Positions 17,527-27,378 of a stretch of DNA of 64,000 bases are shown here, piece by piece (the stretch's first letter is position 1; the number at the start of each line of letters is the position of its first letter). A program made the translations under genes and the position numbers. The stretch spans positions 1,364,001 through 1,428,000 of the forward strand of contig NZ_CP029008.1 in NCBI RefSeq assembly GCF_024585165.1, read 5' to 3'. Source of the stretch: Bradyrhizobium sp. WBOS07 (GTDB taxonomy: Bacteria; Pseudomonadota; Alphaproteobacteria; Rhizobiales; Xanthobacteraceae). The notes beneath the pieces were generated by a model. That model saw nothing but the letters and a program-made list of their open reading frames with translations, did no database searches and had not been told where the DNA came from.

Positions 17527-18912
17527 ATGACGACGATCGCCCCGGATGCGCGCATGGCCGATGTGCTGCGGACCTATCCGCCCCGCACCGCCGTCGTCAG
17601 CTGGATCTTCTTCGATTGGGCCGCGCAGCCCTATTTCACGTTGATCACGACCTTCGTGTTCGCGCCCTATTTTGCCACCAGCATTGCGCCGAATCCCGCC
17701 GCCGGCCAGTCGCTATGGGCGTTTGCGATGGCTTCGGCGGGCCTTGCAATCGCGCTGTTGTCGCCGGTGCTGGGAGCCATCGCCGACGCCGCGGGCCGCA
17801 GGAAGCCATGGATTGCGGGATTCGGGACGGTGCTGGTGCTGGCATCGTGCACGCTGTGGATCGGCAGGCCTGGCGATGCCGCCGTCATTCCGTTGCTGCT
17901 CACCGCGGTTGCACTCGCCAGCGTCGGTGCCGAGTTCGCCACCGTCTTCAACAATGCGATGATGCCGACCCTGGTGCCGCCGGAGCGGATCGGCCGGCTC
18001 TCCGGCACCGGCTGGGCGACCGGCTATGTCGGCGGCATCGTCAGCCTGATCATCGTGCTCGGCCTCCTCGCCGCCAATCCCGAGACCGGCCGCACGCTGC
18101 TCGGCCTCACGCCATTGTTCGGGCTCGATCCCGTGACGCATCAGGGCGACCGGGCCGCCGGGCCGCTGACCGGGCTGTGGTTCATCATCTTCGTGACGCC
18201 GATGTTCCTGTTCACGCCGGACTATCCGGCCAAGCGCCCACTGCGCGAGGCGCTGCGCGAGGGCCTGTCGGAGCTCAGGCAATCGATCAAGCATCTGCCG
18301 AAGCAGAAGTCGCTCGCGGCATTCCTGCTCGCCAACATGATCTACACCGACGGTCTGGTGTCGCTGTTCGCCTTCGGCGGCATCTATGCCGCGGGCACGT
18401 TCGGCTGGCACACGATCCAGATCGGCACGTTCGGCATTATGCTTGCGATCGCCGGCGCATTCGGCGCATGGTTCGGCGGCAAACTGGATGATCGTCTAGG
18501 GCCGAAGCGAGTCATTGCCGGCAGCCTGCTGCTTCTCTTGCTGTCCGTGGCGGCGATCCTGCTGGTCGACAAGGATAACGTGTTGTTCGTGAAGGTCGCG
18601 CCACCGCAGCCGGGCGCGGGCTTGTTCTCGAGCGCCGCCGAGCGCGCCTATCTCGTGCTGGGCTGCTTCATCGGCGCGGCCGGCGGTCCGCTCCAGGCCG
18701 CCTCCCGCACGCTGCTGATCCACCTCGCACCGAAAGACCGCATCGCGCAGTATTTTGGCCTGTTCGCACTGACCGGAAAGGTGACGTCCTTCATCGGACC
18801 GCTCCTGATCGGCATGATCACGGCGGTGACCGCGAGCCAGAAGGCCGGCATGGCCGTGCTGGTGGTGTTCTTCGTCGCAGGGTTGGGATTGTTGATGCGG
18901 GTGCGGGATTAG
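17527..18912 (+). CDS. UMF1/Atg22-like MFS transporter
   Basis: 461 residues from ATG 17527 (GAGG eight bases upstream; a GTG at 17524 is an alternative). The protein has twelve membrane helices. FDWAAQPYFTLI at the first helix and AFAPYF-type residues after it are the signature of the UMF1 (vacuole-effluxer Atg22-like) group of the major facilitator superfamily. The large loop between helices 6 and 7 (PAKRPLREALREGLSELRQS) is basic and cytoplasmic. The substrate is unknown in bacteria. The gene ends close to a palindromic repeat. Confidence 0.85.
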   Translation: MTTIAPDARMADVLRTYPPRTAVVSWIFFDWAAQPYFTLITTFVFAPYFATSIAPNPAAGQSLWAFAMASAGLAIALLSPVLGAIADAAGRRKPWIAGFGTVLVLASCTLWIGRPGDAAVIPLLLTAVALASVGAEFATVFNNAMMPTLVPPERIGRLSGTGWATGYVGGIVSLIIVLGLLAANPETGRTLLGLTPLFGLDPVTHQGDRAAGPLTGLWFIIFVTPMFLFTPDYPAKRPLREALREGLSELRQSIKHLPKQKSLAAFLLANMIYTDGLVSLFAFGGIYAAGTFGWHTIQIGTFGIMLAIAGAFGAWFGGKLDDRLGPKRVIAGSLLLLLLSVAAILLVDKDNVLFVKVAPPQPGAGLFSSAAERAYLVLGCFIGAAGGPLQAASRTLLIHLAPKDRIAQYFGLFALTGKVTSFIGPLLIGMITAVTASQKAGMAVLVVFFVAGLGLLMRVRD

Positions 18913-18933
18913 TCGCACGACGCGCTCTACTTT

Positions 18934-19020
18934 CGTCATAGCGAGGAGCGAAGCGACGAAGCAATCCAGACTGCCTCTGCGGAAAGGTTCTGGATTGCTT
19001 CGCTACGCTCGCAATGACGG
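18934..19020. repeat. REP-like inverted repeat
   Basis: The left arm 18934-18970 and the right arm 18989-19020 are near-perfect inverted copies ending AAGCAATCCAGA / TCTGGATTGCTT, with an 18-bp loop. It sits between the convergent MFS and purH genes, where such elements usually occur and can stop transcripts from either side. Confidence 0.75.
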
Positions 19021-19054
19021 CCCTGACGGGATCGTCGACGTTCTTGCTAGCGGC

Positions 19055-20647
19055 TCAGTGCCTGAAGTGCCGCGTGCCCGTGAACACCATGGCAATGCCG
19101 TGCTCGTCGGCGGCCTTGATCACCTCGTCGTCACGCATCGAGCCGCCGGGCTGCACCACGGCGGTGGCGCCGGCCTCGATGCAGGCGAGCATGCCGTCGG
19201 CGAACGGGAAGAAGGCATCCGAGGCCACCACCGAGCCCTTGGTGAGCGGCTCGGCGAGCTTCAGCTCGGTCGCCGCGTCCTGCGCCTTGCGCGCTGCGAT
19301 ACGGGCTGAATCCACCCGGCTCATCTGCCCTGCGCCGATGCCCACGGTGGCGAGATCCCTGGCGTAGATGATGGTGTTGGACTTGACGTGCTTGGCGACA
19401 CGGAACGCGAATTTGAGGTCGCTCATCTCGGCCTCGGTCGGCGCCCGCTTGGTCACGACCTTGAACGTCATGTCGTCGACCACGGCATTGTCGCGGCTCT
19501 GCACGAGGAGGCCGCCGGCCACCGTCTTGGCGGTGAGGCCCGGCGCACGGGGGTCGGGCAGGCTGCCGGCGAGCAGCAGGCGCAGATTTTTCTTGCCGCC
19601 GATGATGGCGATCGCTTCCTCGGTGGCGTCGGGCGCGATGATCACCTCGGTGAAGATTTTCGTGATCTCGCGCGCGGTGTCGGCGTCGAGCGCGCGGTTC
19701 ATCGCGATGATGCCGCCGAAGGCCGAGGTGGAATCGCAGGCCAGCGCCCTGCGATAAGCCTCGACTAGGTTCGATCCTTCGGCGACGCCGCAGGGATTGG
19801 CGTGCTTGACGATGACGCAGGCCGCGGTGCGCTTGGCGTCGAACTCGCCGATGCATTCATAGGCCGCATCGGTGTCGTTGATGTTGTTGTAGGAGAGCTC
19901 CTTGCCCTGGAGCTGCCGCGCGGTCGAGACGCCCGGGCGCTTGTCCGGCGTCGCATAGAACGCTGCGGTCTGGTGCGGGTTCTCGCCATAGCGCAACGAC
20001 TGGATCAACCTGCCGCCGAAGGCGCGGAAGTCGGGTGCGTCGATCTCGAGCTGCCGGTTGAACCAGTTCGAGATCGCGGCGTCATAGGCCGCGGTGCGCG
20101 CATAGGCCTTTGCCGCAAGCCGCCGGCGCAGCTTCAGCGTGGTCGCGCCGTTGTTGGCGGCGAGCTCGTCGAGCACGGCTTTGTAGTCATCGGCCTCGAC
20201 CACGACGGCGACGTCGTCGTGGTTCTTGGCGGCGGCGCGGATCATGGCGGGGCCGCCGATGTCGATGTTCTCGATGCAATCCTCGAAGCCGGCGCCTTTC
20301 TCGACAGTCGCTTCGAACGGATAGAGGTTGACGACGAGCAGGTCGATCGGCGCGATGCCGTGGGCCTTCATCGCCTCCGCATGCTCCTTGTTGTCGCGGA
20401 TCGCGAGCAGGCCGCCATGCACCTTCGGATGCAGCGTCTTGACGCGGCCGTCCATCATTTCGGGGAAGCCGGTCAGGTCGGAGACGTCCTTCACCTTGAG
20501 ACCGGCCGCGGCGATCGCTTTCGCGGTGCCGCCGGTCGAGACCAGCTCGACATCATGCGCGACCAGCGCCTTGGCGAACTCGATCAGGCCGGACTTGTCG
20601 GAGACGGAGAGAAGAGCACGGGTGACGCGGCGGGGACGGTCAGTCAT
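19055..20647 (-). CDS. purH: Bifunctional AICAR transformylase/IMP cyclohydrolase
   Basis: 530 residues from ATG 20647 (GAGG nine bases upstream), the usual PurH length. The N-terminal cyclohydrolase domain reads [18 protein letters not shown] and STGGTAKAI, followed by [20 protein letters not shown] (motif [10 protein letters not shown]). The C-terminal transformylase has KHANPCGVA and the loop SRDNAVVD plus [11 protein letters not shown]. Together they carry out the last two steps of IMP synthesis. It is downstream of the heparinase and rsmB genes on the same strand, a conserved alphaproteobacterial order. Confidence 0.97.
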   Translation of the reverse strand: MTDRPRRVTRALLSVSDKSGLIEFAKALVAHDVELVSTGGTAKAIAAAGLKVKDVSDLTGFPEMMDGRVKTLHPKVHGGLLAIRDNKEHAEAMKAHGIAPIDLLVVNLYPFEATVEKGAGFEDCIENIDIGGPAMIRAAAKNHDDVAVVVEADDYKAVLDELAANNGATTLKLRRRLAAKAYARTAAYDAAISNWFNRQLEIDAPDFRAFGGRLIQSLRYGENPHQTAAFYATPDKRPGVSTARQLQGKELSYNNINDTDAAYECIGEFDAKRTAACVIVKHANPCGVAEGSNLVEAYRRALACDSTSAFGGIIAMNRALDADTAREITKIFTEVIIAPDATEEAIAIIGGKKNLRLLLAGSLPDPRAPGLTAKTVAGGLLVQSRDNAVVDDMTFKVVTKRAPTEAEMSDLKFAFRVAKHVKSNTIIYARDLATVGIGAGQMSRVDSARIAARKAQDAATELKLAEPLTKGSVVASDAFFPFADGMLACIEAGATAVVQPGGSMRDDEVIKAADEHGIAMVFTGTRHFRH

Positions 20648-20811
20648 GAGCAAGATCCTCTGTCTTAAGGAGTGTCTATGCCCAGGCGCGCGGCTTCTAT
20701 GGCCCGCGCTTCCCGATGGTGCTCCATCCCAGGTCGCCAGTCGCGCGAGCGAGGGCTCGATAGCAGTTTTCGGCCGTTTTCACAACGACCGGATCTGACT
20801 GAATCGCACGT

Positions 20812-22569
20812 CTACAGCGGTAGTTCCGGCTCTCGCCGCGCATTTCTCCGGGCGTTGGTGACCGCCGGCGATGCGGTGGAACGCACAAAGCTCCAGCGGA
20901 TCGAGGGCGCCTGCCGGGCATCCTGCCGGATCACGATCTGCGCGGTGCGGCGGGGGCCGTCATTGCCGGCCAGGAACACGCTGTCCTCGAGATCGACCTT
21001 GTCGTCCAACGCTTCAAAGGTCCAGACGTCGCGGTTCGGCAGCACCAGCATGACGCCGCGGGCGTCCGACAGCCGACTGGCCTTCACGGCCGGATGCAGA
21101 TGGAAGCGCAGCGCGAAATCGGCATCCGCGCCCTTGAAGCGTCCGCCCTGCGGCGGCGACAGCGTGTCCTCGCCGTCGATGCGCGCACCGTCATTGGCGA
21201 TCATCAGCACGCGGCGGTGGATCGCGCCGAACTTGGCGAGGTAACCGTCATGCGACGTCGTCAGCAGCGTGCCGTTCTGCACGATCTCGCGATAGCTCTC
21301 GACCTCGACGGGTCCGCTGGTGACGGGTGAGCCGTGCAGCAGCCGCTTCATCGCCGACATCTCGACGAATTGGCAGGACGAGGTGTCGTGGTAGGTCAGG
21401 GTGGAATGGGCCGCGGTGCCGCGTGCGAACGGTCGCCAATTGTCGCGCCCCGTGGTCGGCATGCCGCAATTGGTGACGATGCGGCTGATGCCGGAGGACA
21501 GCTCGAACGACAGGCAGCCGGCATGGGCGTCGTGACTGACGCTGGCCGGCGGCGGCGGGCCGGTGTCGATGATCACAGTGGTCTGGCCGGCATCGAGGCG
21601 CTGAAAGCCGGTATGCGGCATGTTGGCCATCGGCGCGCCGTGAGTGTCGTCATAGGCGAGCAGCGTGGCGAGCAGGTCCGAAGATGTCGCGCTCATGCCG
21701 TTGAACAGCGCGAAATTGCCGTCGCCGTGCCGGAAGAAGCGCAGCATCGGCATCATGCGGTCGATCGCATTCAGCAGCGCCGGAGGCGGTGCGATGTTGC
21801 GCGCGGCAAAGGTCTGCCGCAGCGGCAAGAGGTCGATCAGGAGCTCGATCAGCGCGCCCGGATTGCGGGAGATGTGGCCGCCATCGGGCAGGATCTGCCG
21901 CTGCAACTCGTCCGACAGCTTCTTCGATGCGCTGCGGATGTGACGCGTCTGGTTGGCAAGGCACAGCGCCGCATAACACAGCGCGATCAGCACCTGGAGC
22001 TTCGGCACTCCGTCCGGAATGTCGACCATGGTGTAGCGCAGGAACCGGATCTCGCGGGCGAGTGCGCGCAAGTAACGGCGGTAGAATTTGTTGTCGGTCT
22101 CGCTCAGCACCAACGGTGCCTGCGACAGCAGCGAGATCACGCGCCTCGCCAGCACGTCGGCGCGCCGCGCGACCGGGCGGCGCTTGTTGGCGGGGTTGGC
22201 GATCCAGTCTTCGATCAGAGCGCGCGCATTCGCCCGTGTCAGCGCGGTGTCGGCGGCGCGCAGATGGCGCAGCCAGCCGAAGCCGAGCAGCGCAACCTCC
22301 CAGTCCTCCGACGGCGGCTCGAGATCGAAGATCGAGCGGCCGTGGCAATTGACGATCTTGCCGGCGAAGACGAAGCGGCCGGCATAGATCTCGGCGGCGC
22401 GGGTCGCATCCGCGGTGCGCAGATCGTGCGGCGCGATGATCAGCCGGTCGGTGCGGCTGGGCCAGACCCGCGACAGCGCAACCGAACCGCCGCTCGCGCG
22501 CGCAAGCATGTTCCGCGCGAAGCGGTTCATGACCAGCGTCGAGATATGTCTGCGTTGAGCGACCGACAC
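20812..22569 (-). CDS. Heparinase II/III family protein
   Basis: 585 residues from GTG 22569 with AAGG six bases upstream. The helical toroid domain occupies about residues 60-330 (WLRHLRAAD, INGMSATSSDLLATLL) and the beta-sandwich Hepar_II_III region follows (DAHAGCLSFELSSG, NCGMPTTGRDNWRPFARGTAAHSTLTYHDTSS, of which GTAAHSTLTYHD is the conserved part with a catalytic-site His). The family cleaves uronic-acid polysaccharides by beta-elimination. In Rhizobiales it is always near rsmB and purH, and its natural substrate is unknown. No signal peptide is obvious. Confidence 0.87.
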   Translation of the reverse strand: MSVAQRRHISTLVMNRFARNMLARASGGSVALSRVWPSRTDRLIIAPHDLRTADATRAAEIYAGRFVFAGKIVNCHGRSIFDLEPPSEDWEVALLGFGWLRHLRAADTALTRANARALIEDWIANPANKRRPVARRADVLARRVISLLSQAPLVLSETDNKFYRRYLRALAREIRFLRYTMVDIPDGVPKLQVLIALCYAALCLANQTRHIRSASKKLSDELQRQILPDGGHISRNPGALIELLIDLLPLRQTFAARNIAPPPALLNAIDRMMPMLRFFRHGDGNFALFNGMSATSSDLLATLLAYDDTHGAPMANMPHTGFQRLDAGQTTVIIDTGPPPPASVSHDAHAGCLSFELSSGISRIVTNCGMPTTGRDNWRPFARGTAAHSTLTYHDTSSCQFVEMSAMKRLLHGSPVTSGPVEVESYREIVQNGTLLTTSHDGYLAKFGAIHRRVLMIANDGARIDGEDTLSPPQGGRFKGADADFALRFHLHPAVKASRLSDARGVMLVLPNRDVWTFEALDDKVDLEDSVFLAGNDGPRRTAQIVIRQDARQAPSIRWSFVRSTASPAVTNARRNARREPELPL

Positions 22570-22685
22570 GCCGTGCCTTGAAGGGGGAGAGAATTAGCGA
22601 CGAATCCCTATTAATCCCAAAATCGCTCGTCTGACACCACCTTGAACGGCGCGAATCAGCGCCGGTCGCAAAATCCAGTGCAAAA

Positions 22686-24032
22686 TCAGGATTTAACCAG
22701 CCGGGCCGCGAAAAATCCGTCGAGCCCGCCGAGCTTGGGATCGGCATGCGGCAGATGGCAGGGCAGGGTGCGCAGATCGCCCTCCGGGTTGAGGATTTCG
22801 TCGAGGCCCGCGACCTCCGCCGCCGCGATGGGGACGCGGCGAAGCGCCGGCTCGGCCGCCAGCAGCGTCGCCACGGCCTGCTCGCCTTCTTCGGGTTCCA
22901 GCGAGCAGGTGCAGTAGATCAGCGTACCGCCCGGCTTGAGCAGCGACACCGATTTTCGTAGCAGCCGTTGCTGGAGCGCGGTCAGGGGCGCGATGTCGGA
23001 TTCCTGCCGCAGCCAGGCCACGTCGGGATGGCGGCGGATCGTGCCGGTCGAGGTGCAGGGCGCATCGATCAGGACACCGTCGAAGCCCTCGGCCCGGCCG
23101 GCCCATTCCACGGCGTCGGCGACGACGGTCTCGGCCTGGAGCGACAGCCGCGCCAGGTTTTCGCGCAGTCGTGCCACCCGGGCCGGCGAGCGGTCGATCG
23201 CCGTGACCTGCGCACCGGCCAGCGCCAGTTGCGCGGTCTTGCCTCCGGGGGCGGCGCAGAGATCTGCAATGGACTTGCCATTGACGTCGCCGAACAGCCG
23301 GGCCGGCAGTGCGGCGGCGGCGTCCTGCACCCACCATTGTCCCTCGGTGAAGCCGGGCAGCATCGTCACCGAGCCGTGCAGCAGCATCCGCACCGTCCCG
23401 GTCGGCAGCATCTCGCCGTGCAGGCGGCTCGCCCATTGCGCGGGATCGGACTTCACGGTGAGATCGAGCGAGGGCTCGTGGCCGAGCGCCAGCGCCATGT
23501 CTCGTGCGGTGGCTTCGCCATAATGTGCGCTCCAACGCGCGAGCAGCCATGGCGGAAGGTCGAGCGATTGCGTGGCGACCTCCTCGACCAGCGCCTTGCC
23601 CTCGCGCGCGCAGCGACGCAGCACGGCATTGACGAGGCCGGCATAGCGCGCGGCACGGCGGTCGGATTGCACCAGGCGAACGGAGAGGTCGACGGCGGCG
23701 TGATCCGGCACGTCCATCCAGAGGATTTGCGCCGCGCCGATCAGCAGCGCGCTCTGCGCGCGCGGCGCGTCGGAAGGAATGCCTTTGTCGAGCAGGCGCG
23801 ACAGCACGTGGCCGAGCGTGCCGAGCCGGCGCAGCACGGTGGCAACCAGGCGCCGCATCAACGCTCGGTCGCGATCGGCCAGCGACTTCAGTCCGGGATG
23901 GGCACCGCTACCGTCGAGCTGGTCGTCGAGCGTGCGGCGCTTGTGCAGCACGCCGTCGACGATGTCGGCGGCAATCCGACGTGCCGCAAGGCCTGGCACT
24001 TCGGGCGGAGGAGCAAAACGTTGAGATGGCAT
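22686..24032 (-). CDS. rsmB: RsmB/NOP family RNA (cytosine-5) methyltransferase
   Basis: 448 residues from ATG 24032. The N-terminal NusB-like RNA-binding domain spans about 1-140 (RRIAADIVDGVL, VNAVLRRCAREG). The SAM-binding Rossmann domain has DLCAAPGGKTAQLA, and both catalytic cysteines are present: DAPCTSTG (release) and YCTCSLEPEEGEQ (nucleophile, TCSL). This is the 16S rRNA m5C967 methyltransferase type. The alphaproteobacterial copies are less well studied, so the exact target base is inferred. The gene is followed by heparinase and purH. Confidence 0.9.
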   Translation of the reverse strand: MPSQRFAPPPEVPGLAARRIAADIVDGVLHKRRTLDDQLDGSGAHPGLKSLADRDRALMRRLVATVLRRLGTLGHVLSRLLDKGIPSDAPRAQSALLIGAAQILWMDVPDHAAVDLSVRLVQSDRRAARYAGLVNAVLRRCAREGKALVEEVATQSLDLPPWLLARWSAHYGEATARDMALALGHEPSLDLTVKSDPAQWASRLHGEMLPTGTVRMLLHGSVTMLPGFTEGQWWVQDAAAALPARLFGDVNGKSIADLCAAPGGKTAQLALAGAQVTAIDRSPARVARLRENLARLSLQAETVVADAVEWAGRAEGFDGVLIDAPCTSTGTIRRHPDVAWLRQESDIAPLTALQQRLLRKSVSLLKPGGTLIYCTCSLEPEEGEQAVATLLAAEPALRRVPIAAAEVAGLDEILNPEGDLRTLPCHLPHADPKLGGLDGFFAARLVKS

Positions 24033-24222
24033 GCGGAAGCAAGGTTCTGAGCGAGCGGCAGTTCCGCCGCAATGGGCGCATGCCTTGAGAAGGCGATCTC
24101 TGGCACGCGAATATGCCAAATGTAAGAATCGCTTCCGGCTTTTTCAGCCCTTTCGGGCCTGATTTCAGGAATGCGTTATTGCACGTCGCATTGCGGCCCG
24201 TCCTGCGCTAGAAGACCGGACG

Positions 24223-24438
24223 ATGAGTGACCAGCCTCCCGTTCCCGATCGCAAGCCGCTCACGCCGGCAGCCCAGCGCGCGCTGGCCGAAGCCGAGGCG
24301 CGCCGGCAGGCTGCTGCCGCGGAAGCCGGCAGCGAGGCCAAGACCACGGCCAAGGCGAAGGAGCTGCAGGGACCGAAGGGTCCCGAGCCGACCCGCTACG
24401 GCGATTGGGAACGCAAGGGCATCGCCTCCGACTTCTGA
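24223..24438 (+). CDS. DUF1674 protein, SdhAF4-like
   Basis: 71 residues from ATG 24223. The C-terminus has the DUF1674 signature, with PKGPEPTRYGDWERKGIASD conserved to the last residues. The eukaryotic homologue SDHAF4 binds flavinylated SdhA and protects it during assembly of succinate dehydrogenase. The N-terminal half is a charged Ala-rich helix. It is divergent from rsmB and stands alone, as in other Rhizobiales. Confidence 0.85.
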   Translation: MSDQPPVPDRKPLTPAAQRALAEAEARRQAAAAEAGSEAKTTAKAKELQGPKGPEPTRYGDWERKGIASDF

Positions 24439-24515
24439 GCCTCTTGCTTGACCTTTCCCGCAAGCGGAGAGGGAGCGCACCTCCTTCGTGGCTGCATCAG
24501 ATGCAGGGCCGGTCG

Positions 24516-26411
24516 TTACAGGTAGTTGCGTTCTCGCAAGTAACCGATGATGCGCTCGCAAGCCGCGTCGGCCGACAGCTCCGAACTATCGATGATGATC
24601 TCCGGCGCCTGCGGCGCCTCGTAAGGCTGGTCGATGCCGGTGAACGCCGGTATCTCGCCTGCCCGTGCCTTGCGATAGAGCCCCTTGGGATCGCGACGTT
24701 CGCATTCGGCGAGCGGGGTCGCGACATGGATCTCGATGAATTCGCCCGCCTCGACCCGCTGGCGCGCCAGCTCGCGCTCGCTTCGGAACGGCGAGATCAG
24801 CGCGACTAGCGCGATCATGCCGGCGTCGACGAACAGCGCGGCGATCTCCCCGGCGCGCCGGACGTTCTCGGCCCGGTCCGCGCTGGAGAAGCCGAGGTCG
24901 CCGTTGATGCCGTGGCGAAGATTGTCGCCGTCGAGCAGCGCGGCGTGGCGGCCGAGCTCGGCGAGCCTGCGGTCGACGAGATCTGCGATCGTCGATTTGC
25001 CGGCGCCGCTCAGCCCCGTGAACCAGAGCACGCATGGCCGTTGCTGCTTCAGCCGCGCGCGCACCGATTTGTCGACGGCAAGCCGCTGCCAACGAACGTT
25101 GGTAGCGCGGCGGAGCGAATGCTCGATCATTCCCGCTGCGGCCGTGCGGTGGCTGATCGGGTCGACCAGAATGAAGCTGCCCATGTCGCGGTCGTCGCGA
25201 TAGGCCTCAAACGCCAATGGACGGTCGAGGTTGAGATCGACGAAGCCGATCTCGTTGGCATCGAGCGTCGCGGCGCTCTCCTGGGCCATGGTGTCGATGG
25301 CGATGCGATGCTTGAGCGTCGTGACCGCCGCACCGGTCGAGGCCGTGCCGCATTTGAGCACATAGCGCCGGCCCGCGACCATGGGTTCGTCGTCGAACCA
25401 GACGAGGTGGGCGGCCAATTGATCCGAGAGCTGCGGCGCGGGACCGGCCGTTAGCACGTCGCCGCGGCTGACGTCGATCTCGTCGGCAAATGTGAGCGTG
25501 ATCGATTCGCCCGCCGCCGCGCGATCGCGTTCGCCGCCGGGGGTGAGAATGCGCGCGACCCGGGTTTGACGACCCGAGGGCTGCACCGCGACGGTCTCGC
25601 CGGTCGCAATCGTTCCGCTGGCGATCCGGCCGCAGAAGCCGCGAAACTCCGCGTTCGGCCGGTTGACCCATTGCACCGGCAGCCGGAACGGCCGCTGCGA
25701 GGCGTCGCCGGACACGTCGACCGATTCCAGATAGGCCGTGACGGTCGGCCCGGCGTACCAGGGCATCCGCGCGCTCGGGGCGACGATGTTGTCGCCTTCG
25801 GGCGCCACCACCGGAATGCACTGGACCTGCGATATCCCGAGCTGCCCGGCCATGGTCAGGTATTCGGCAGTGATGGCCGCAAAGCGATCTCCGTCGAATC
25901 CGATCAGGTCCATCTTGTTCACGGCGAGCACGACGTGACGGATACCCAGCAGCGACAGGATGTGGCTATGGCGCCGCGTCTGCGTGATCACGCCCTTGCG
26001 GGCGTCGACCAGCACCACGGCGAGCTCGGCGTTGGAGGCGCCCGTCGCCATGTTGCGCGTATATTGCGCATGCCCTGGCGTGTCGGCGACGATGAAGCGG
26101 CGCAGCCTGGTGGCAAAGAAGCGGTAGGCGACGTCGATGGTGATGCCCTGCTCGCGTTCCGCCTGCAAGCCGTCGACCAGCAGCGCGAAATCGAGATCGC
26201 CGCCGGTGGTGCCGACAGTCTTGCTCTCGGACGCCAGCGCGTCGAGCTGGTCGTCGAGCAGCGTCTTGGAATCGTAGAGCAGGCGGCCGACCAGCGTGCT
26301 CTTGCCGTCGTCGACGCTGCCGCAAGTGACGAAACGCAACGTCGGACGGTCGTCCTGGTTCAGCCGCGGCGCACCGGAAGCGGCGATCGTGGGGGCTTCG
26401 TGATAGGACAT
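24516..26411 (-). CDS. cysNC: Fused sulfate adenylyltransferase subunit 1 / APS kinase
   Basis: 631 residues from ATG 26411, which overlaps the cysD stop codon by one base (TGATG). The N-terminal GTPase has GSVDDGKSTL near residue 32, DTPGHAQYTRN and NKMDL; the C-terminal APS kinase begins near 440 with LWFTGLSGAGKSTIADL and ends with the FIEIHVATPLAECERRDPKGLY region. CysN with CysD makes adenylylsulfate using GTP hydrolysis, and CysC phosphorylates it to PAPS. The same fusion is called NodQ when it supplies Nod-factor sulfation. Here the sulfotransferase gene in the operon suggests a sulfation role in addition to cysteine synthesis. Confidence 0.93.
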   Translation of the reverse strand: MSYHEAPTIAASGAPRLNQDDRPTLRFVTCGSVDDGKSTLVGRLLYDSKTLLDDQLDALASESKTVGTTGGDLDFALLVDGLQAEREQGITIDVAYRFFATRLRRFIVADTPGHAQYTRNMATGASNAELAVVLVDARKGVITQTRRHSHILSLLGIRHVVLAVNKMDLIGFDGDRFAAITAEYLTMAGQLGISQVQCIPVVAPEGDNIVAPSARMPWYAGPTVTAYLESVDVSGDASQRPFRLPVQWVNRPNAEFRGFCGRIASGTIATGETVAVQPSGRQTRVARILTPGGERDRAAAGESITLTFADEIDVSRGDVLTAGPAPQLSDQLAAHLVWFDDEPMVAGRRYVLKCGTASTGAAVTTLKHRIAIDTMAQESAATLDANEIGFVDLNLDRPLAFEAYRDDRDMGSFILVDPISHRTAAAGMIEHSLRRATNVRWQRLAVDKSVRARLKQQRPCVLWFTGLSGAGKSTIADLVDRRLAELGRHAALLDGDNLRHGINGDLGFSSADRAENVRRAGEIAALFVDAGMIALVALISPFRSERELARQRVEAGEFIEIHVATPLAECERRDPKGLYRKARAGEIPAFTGIDQPYEAPQAPEIIIDSSELSADAACERIIGYLRERNYL

Positions 26412-27373
26412 CAGAAGTAGCCTTCCGCTTTCTTGCGCTCCATCGATGCCGGACTGTCCCGGTCGATCATGCGTCCCTGCCGTTCGGAGGTGCGCGAGGC
26501 CGTCATCTCCCGCACGATCTCGGGCAGGGTTGCCGCCGTCGAGATCGTGGCACCGCTGAGCGGATAGCAGCCCAGGGTCCGGAATCTGACCGAGCGCCAT
26601 TGCGGCTGTTCACCCGCATGCAGCGGCAGCCGTTCGTCGTCCACCATGATCAACGCGCCGTCGCGCTCGACCACCGGGCGCGAGGCCGCCAGATAGAGTG
26701 GAACGATCGGGATGTCCTCGAGCAGGATGTAGTCCCAGACGTCGAGCTCGGTCCAGTTCGACAGCGGAAACACCCGCATGCTCTCGCCGGGCGCGAGCAT
26801 CGTGTTGTACAGGCTCCACAGCTCGGGCCGCTGGTTCTTCGGATCCCAGCGATGCGCCGCGCTCCGGTGCGAGAACACGCGCTCCTTGGCACGCGACTTC
26901 TCCTCGTCGCGCCGCGCGCCCCCGATCGCGGCGTCGAAGCCGTGACATTCGAGCGCCTGCCGCAACGCCTGCGTCTTCATAACGTCGGTGTAGCGGGCCG
27001 AGCCGTGGGTGAAGGGGTCGATGCCCTCGCGCAATCCATCGTTGTTGGTATGGACGATCAGATCGAGGCCGAGCTCGTGTGCGCGGCGGTCGCGAAATGC
27101 GATCATCTCGCGGAACTTCCAGGTGGTGTCGACATGCAGCAGCGGAAACGGCGGCTTGCCGGGATGAAACGCCTTCATCGCCAGATGCAGCAGCACCGAG
27201 GAATCCTTGCCGATCGAGTAGAGCATGACCGGCTTGCGGAACTCGGCTGCCGTCTCCCGCAGGATGTGGATGCTTTCCGCCTCCAGGCGCCGGAGATGGC
27301 TGGCGACGTGAAGCTGCTTGCCGCCTGCACCTTCACGGAGGGTGGGATCGGCGATGGTGGGAATGTCCAGCAT
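26411..27373 (-). CDS. cysD: Sulfate adenylyltransferase subunit 2
   Basis: 320 residues from ATG 27373, five bases after the sulfotransferase stop codon; the longer open frame upstream is the sulfotransferase in another frame. The ATP pyrophosphatase loop reads [16 protein letters not shown] near residue 49, and [18 protein letters not shown] near 145 completes the active site. It adenylates sulfate together with CysN. It is the middle gene of the sulfotransferase-cysD-cysNC operon. Confidence 0.94.
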   Translation of the reverse strand: MLDIPTIADPTLREGAGGKQLHVASHLRRLEAESIHILRETAAEFRKPVMLYSIGKDSSVLLHLAMKAFHPGKPPFPLLHVDTTWKFREMIAFRDRRAHELGLDLIVHTNNDGLREGIDPFTHGSARYTDVMKTQALRQALECHGFDAAIGGARRDEEKSRAKERVFSHRSAAHRWDPKNQRPELWSLYNTMLAPGESMRVFPLSNWTELDVWDYILLEDIPIVPLYLAASRPVVERDGALIMVDDERLPLHAGEQPQWRSVRFRTLGCYPLSGATISTAATLPEIVREMTASRTSERQGRMIDRDSPASMERKKAEGYF

Positions 27374-27378
27374 GACGA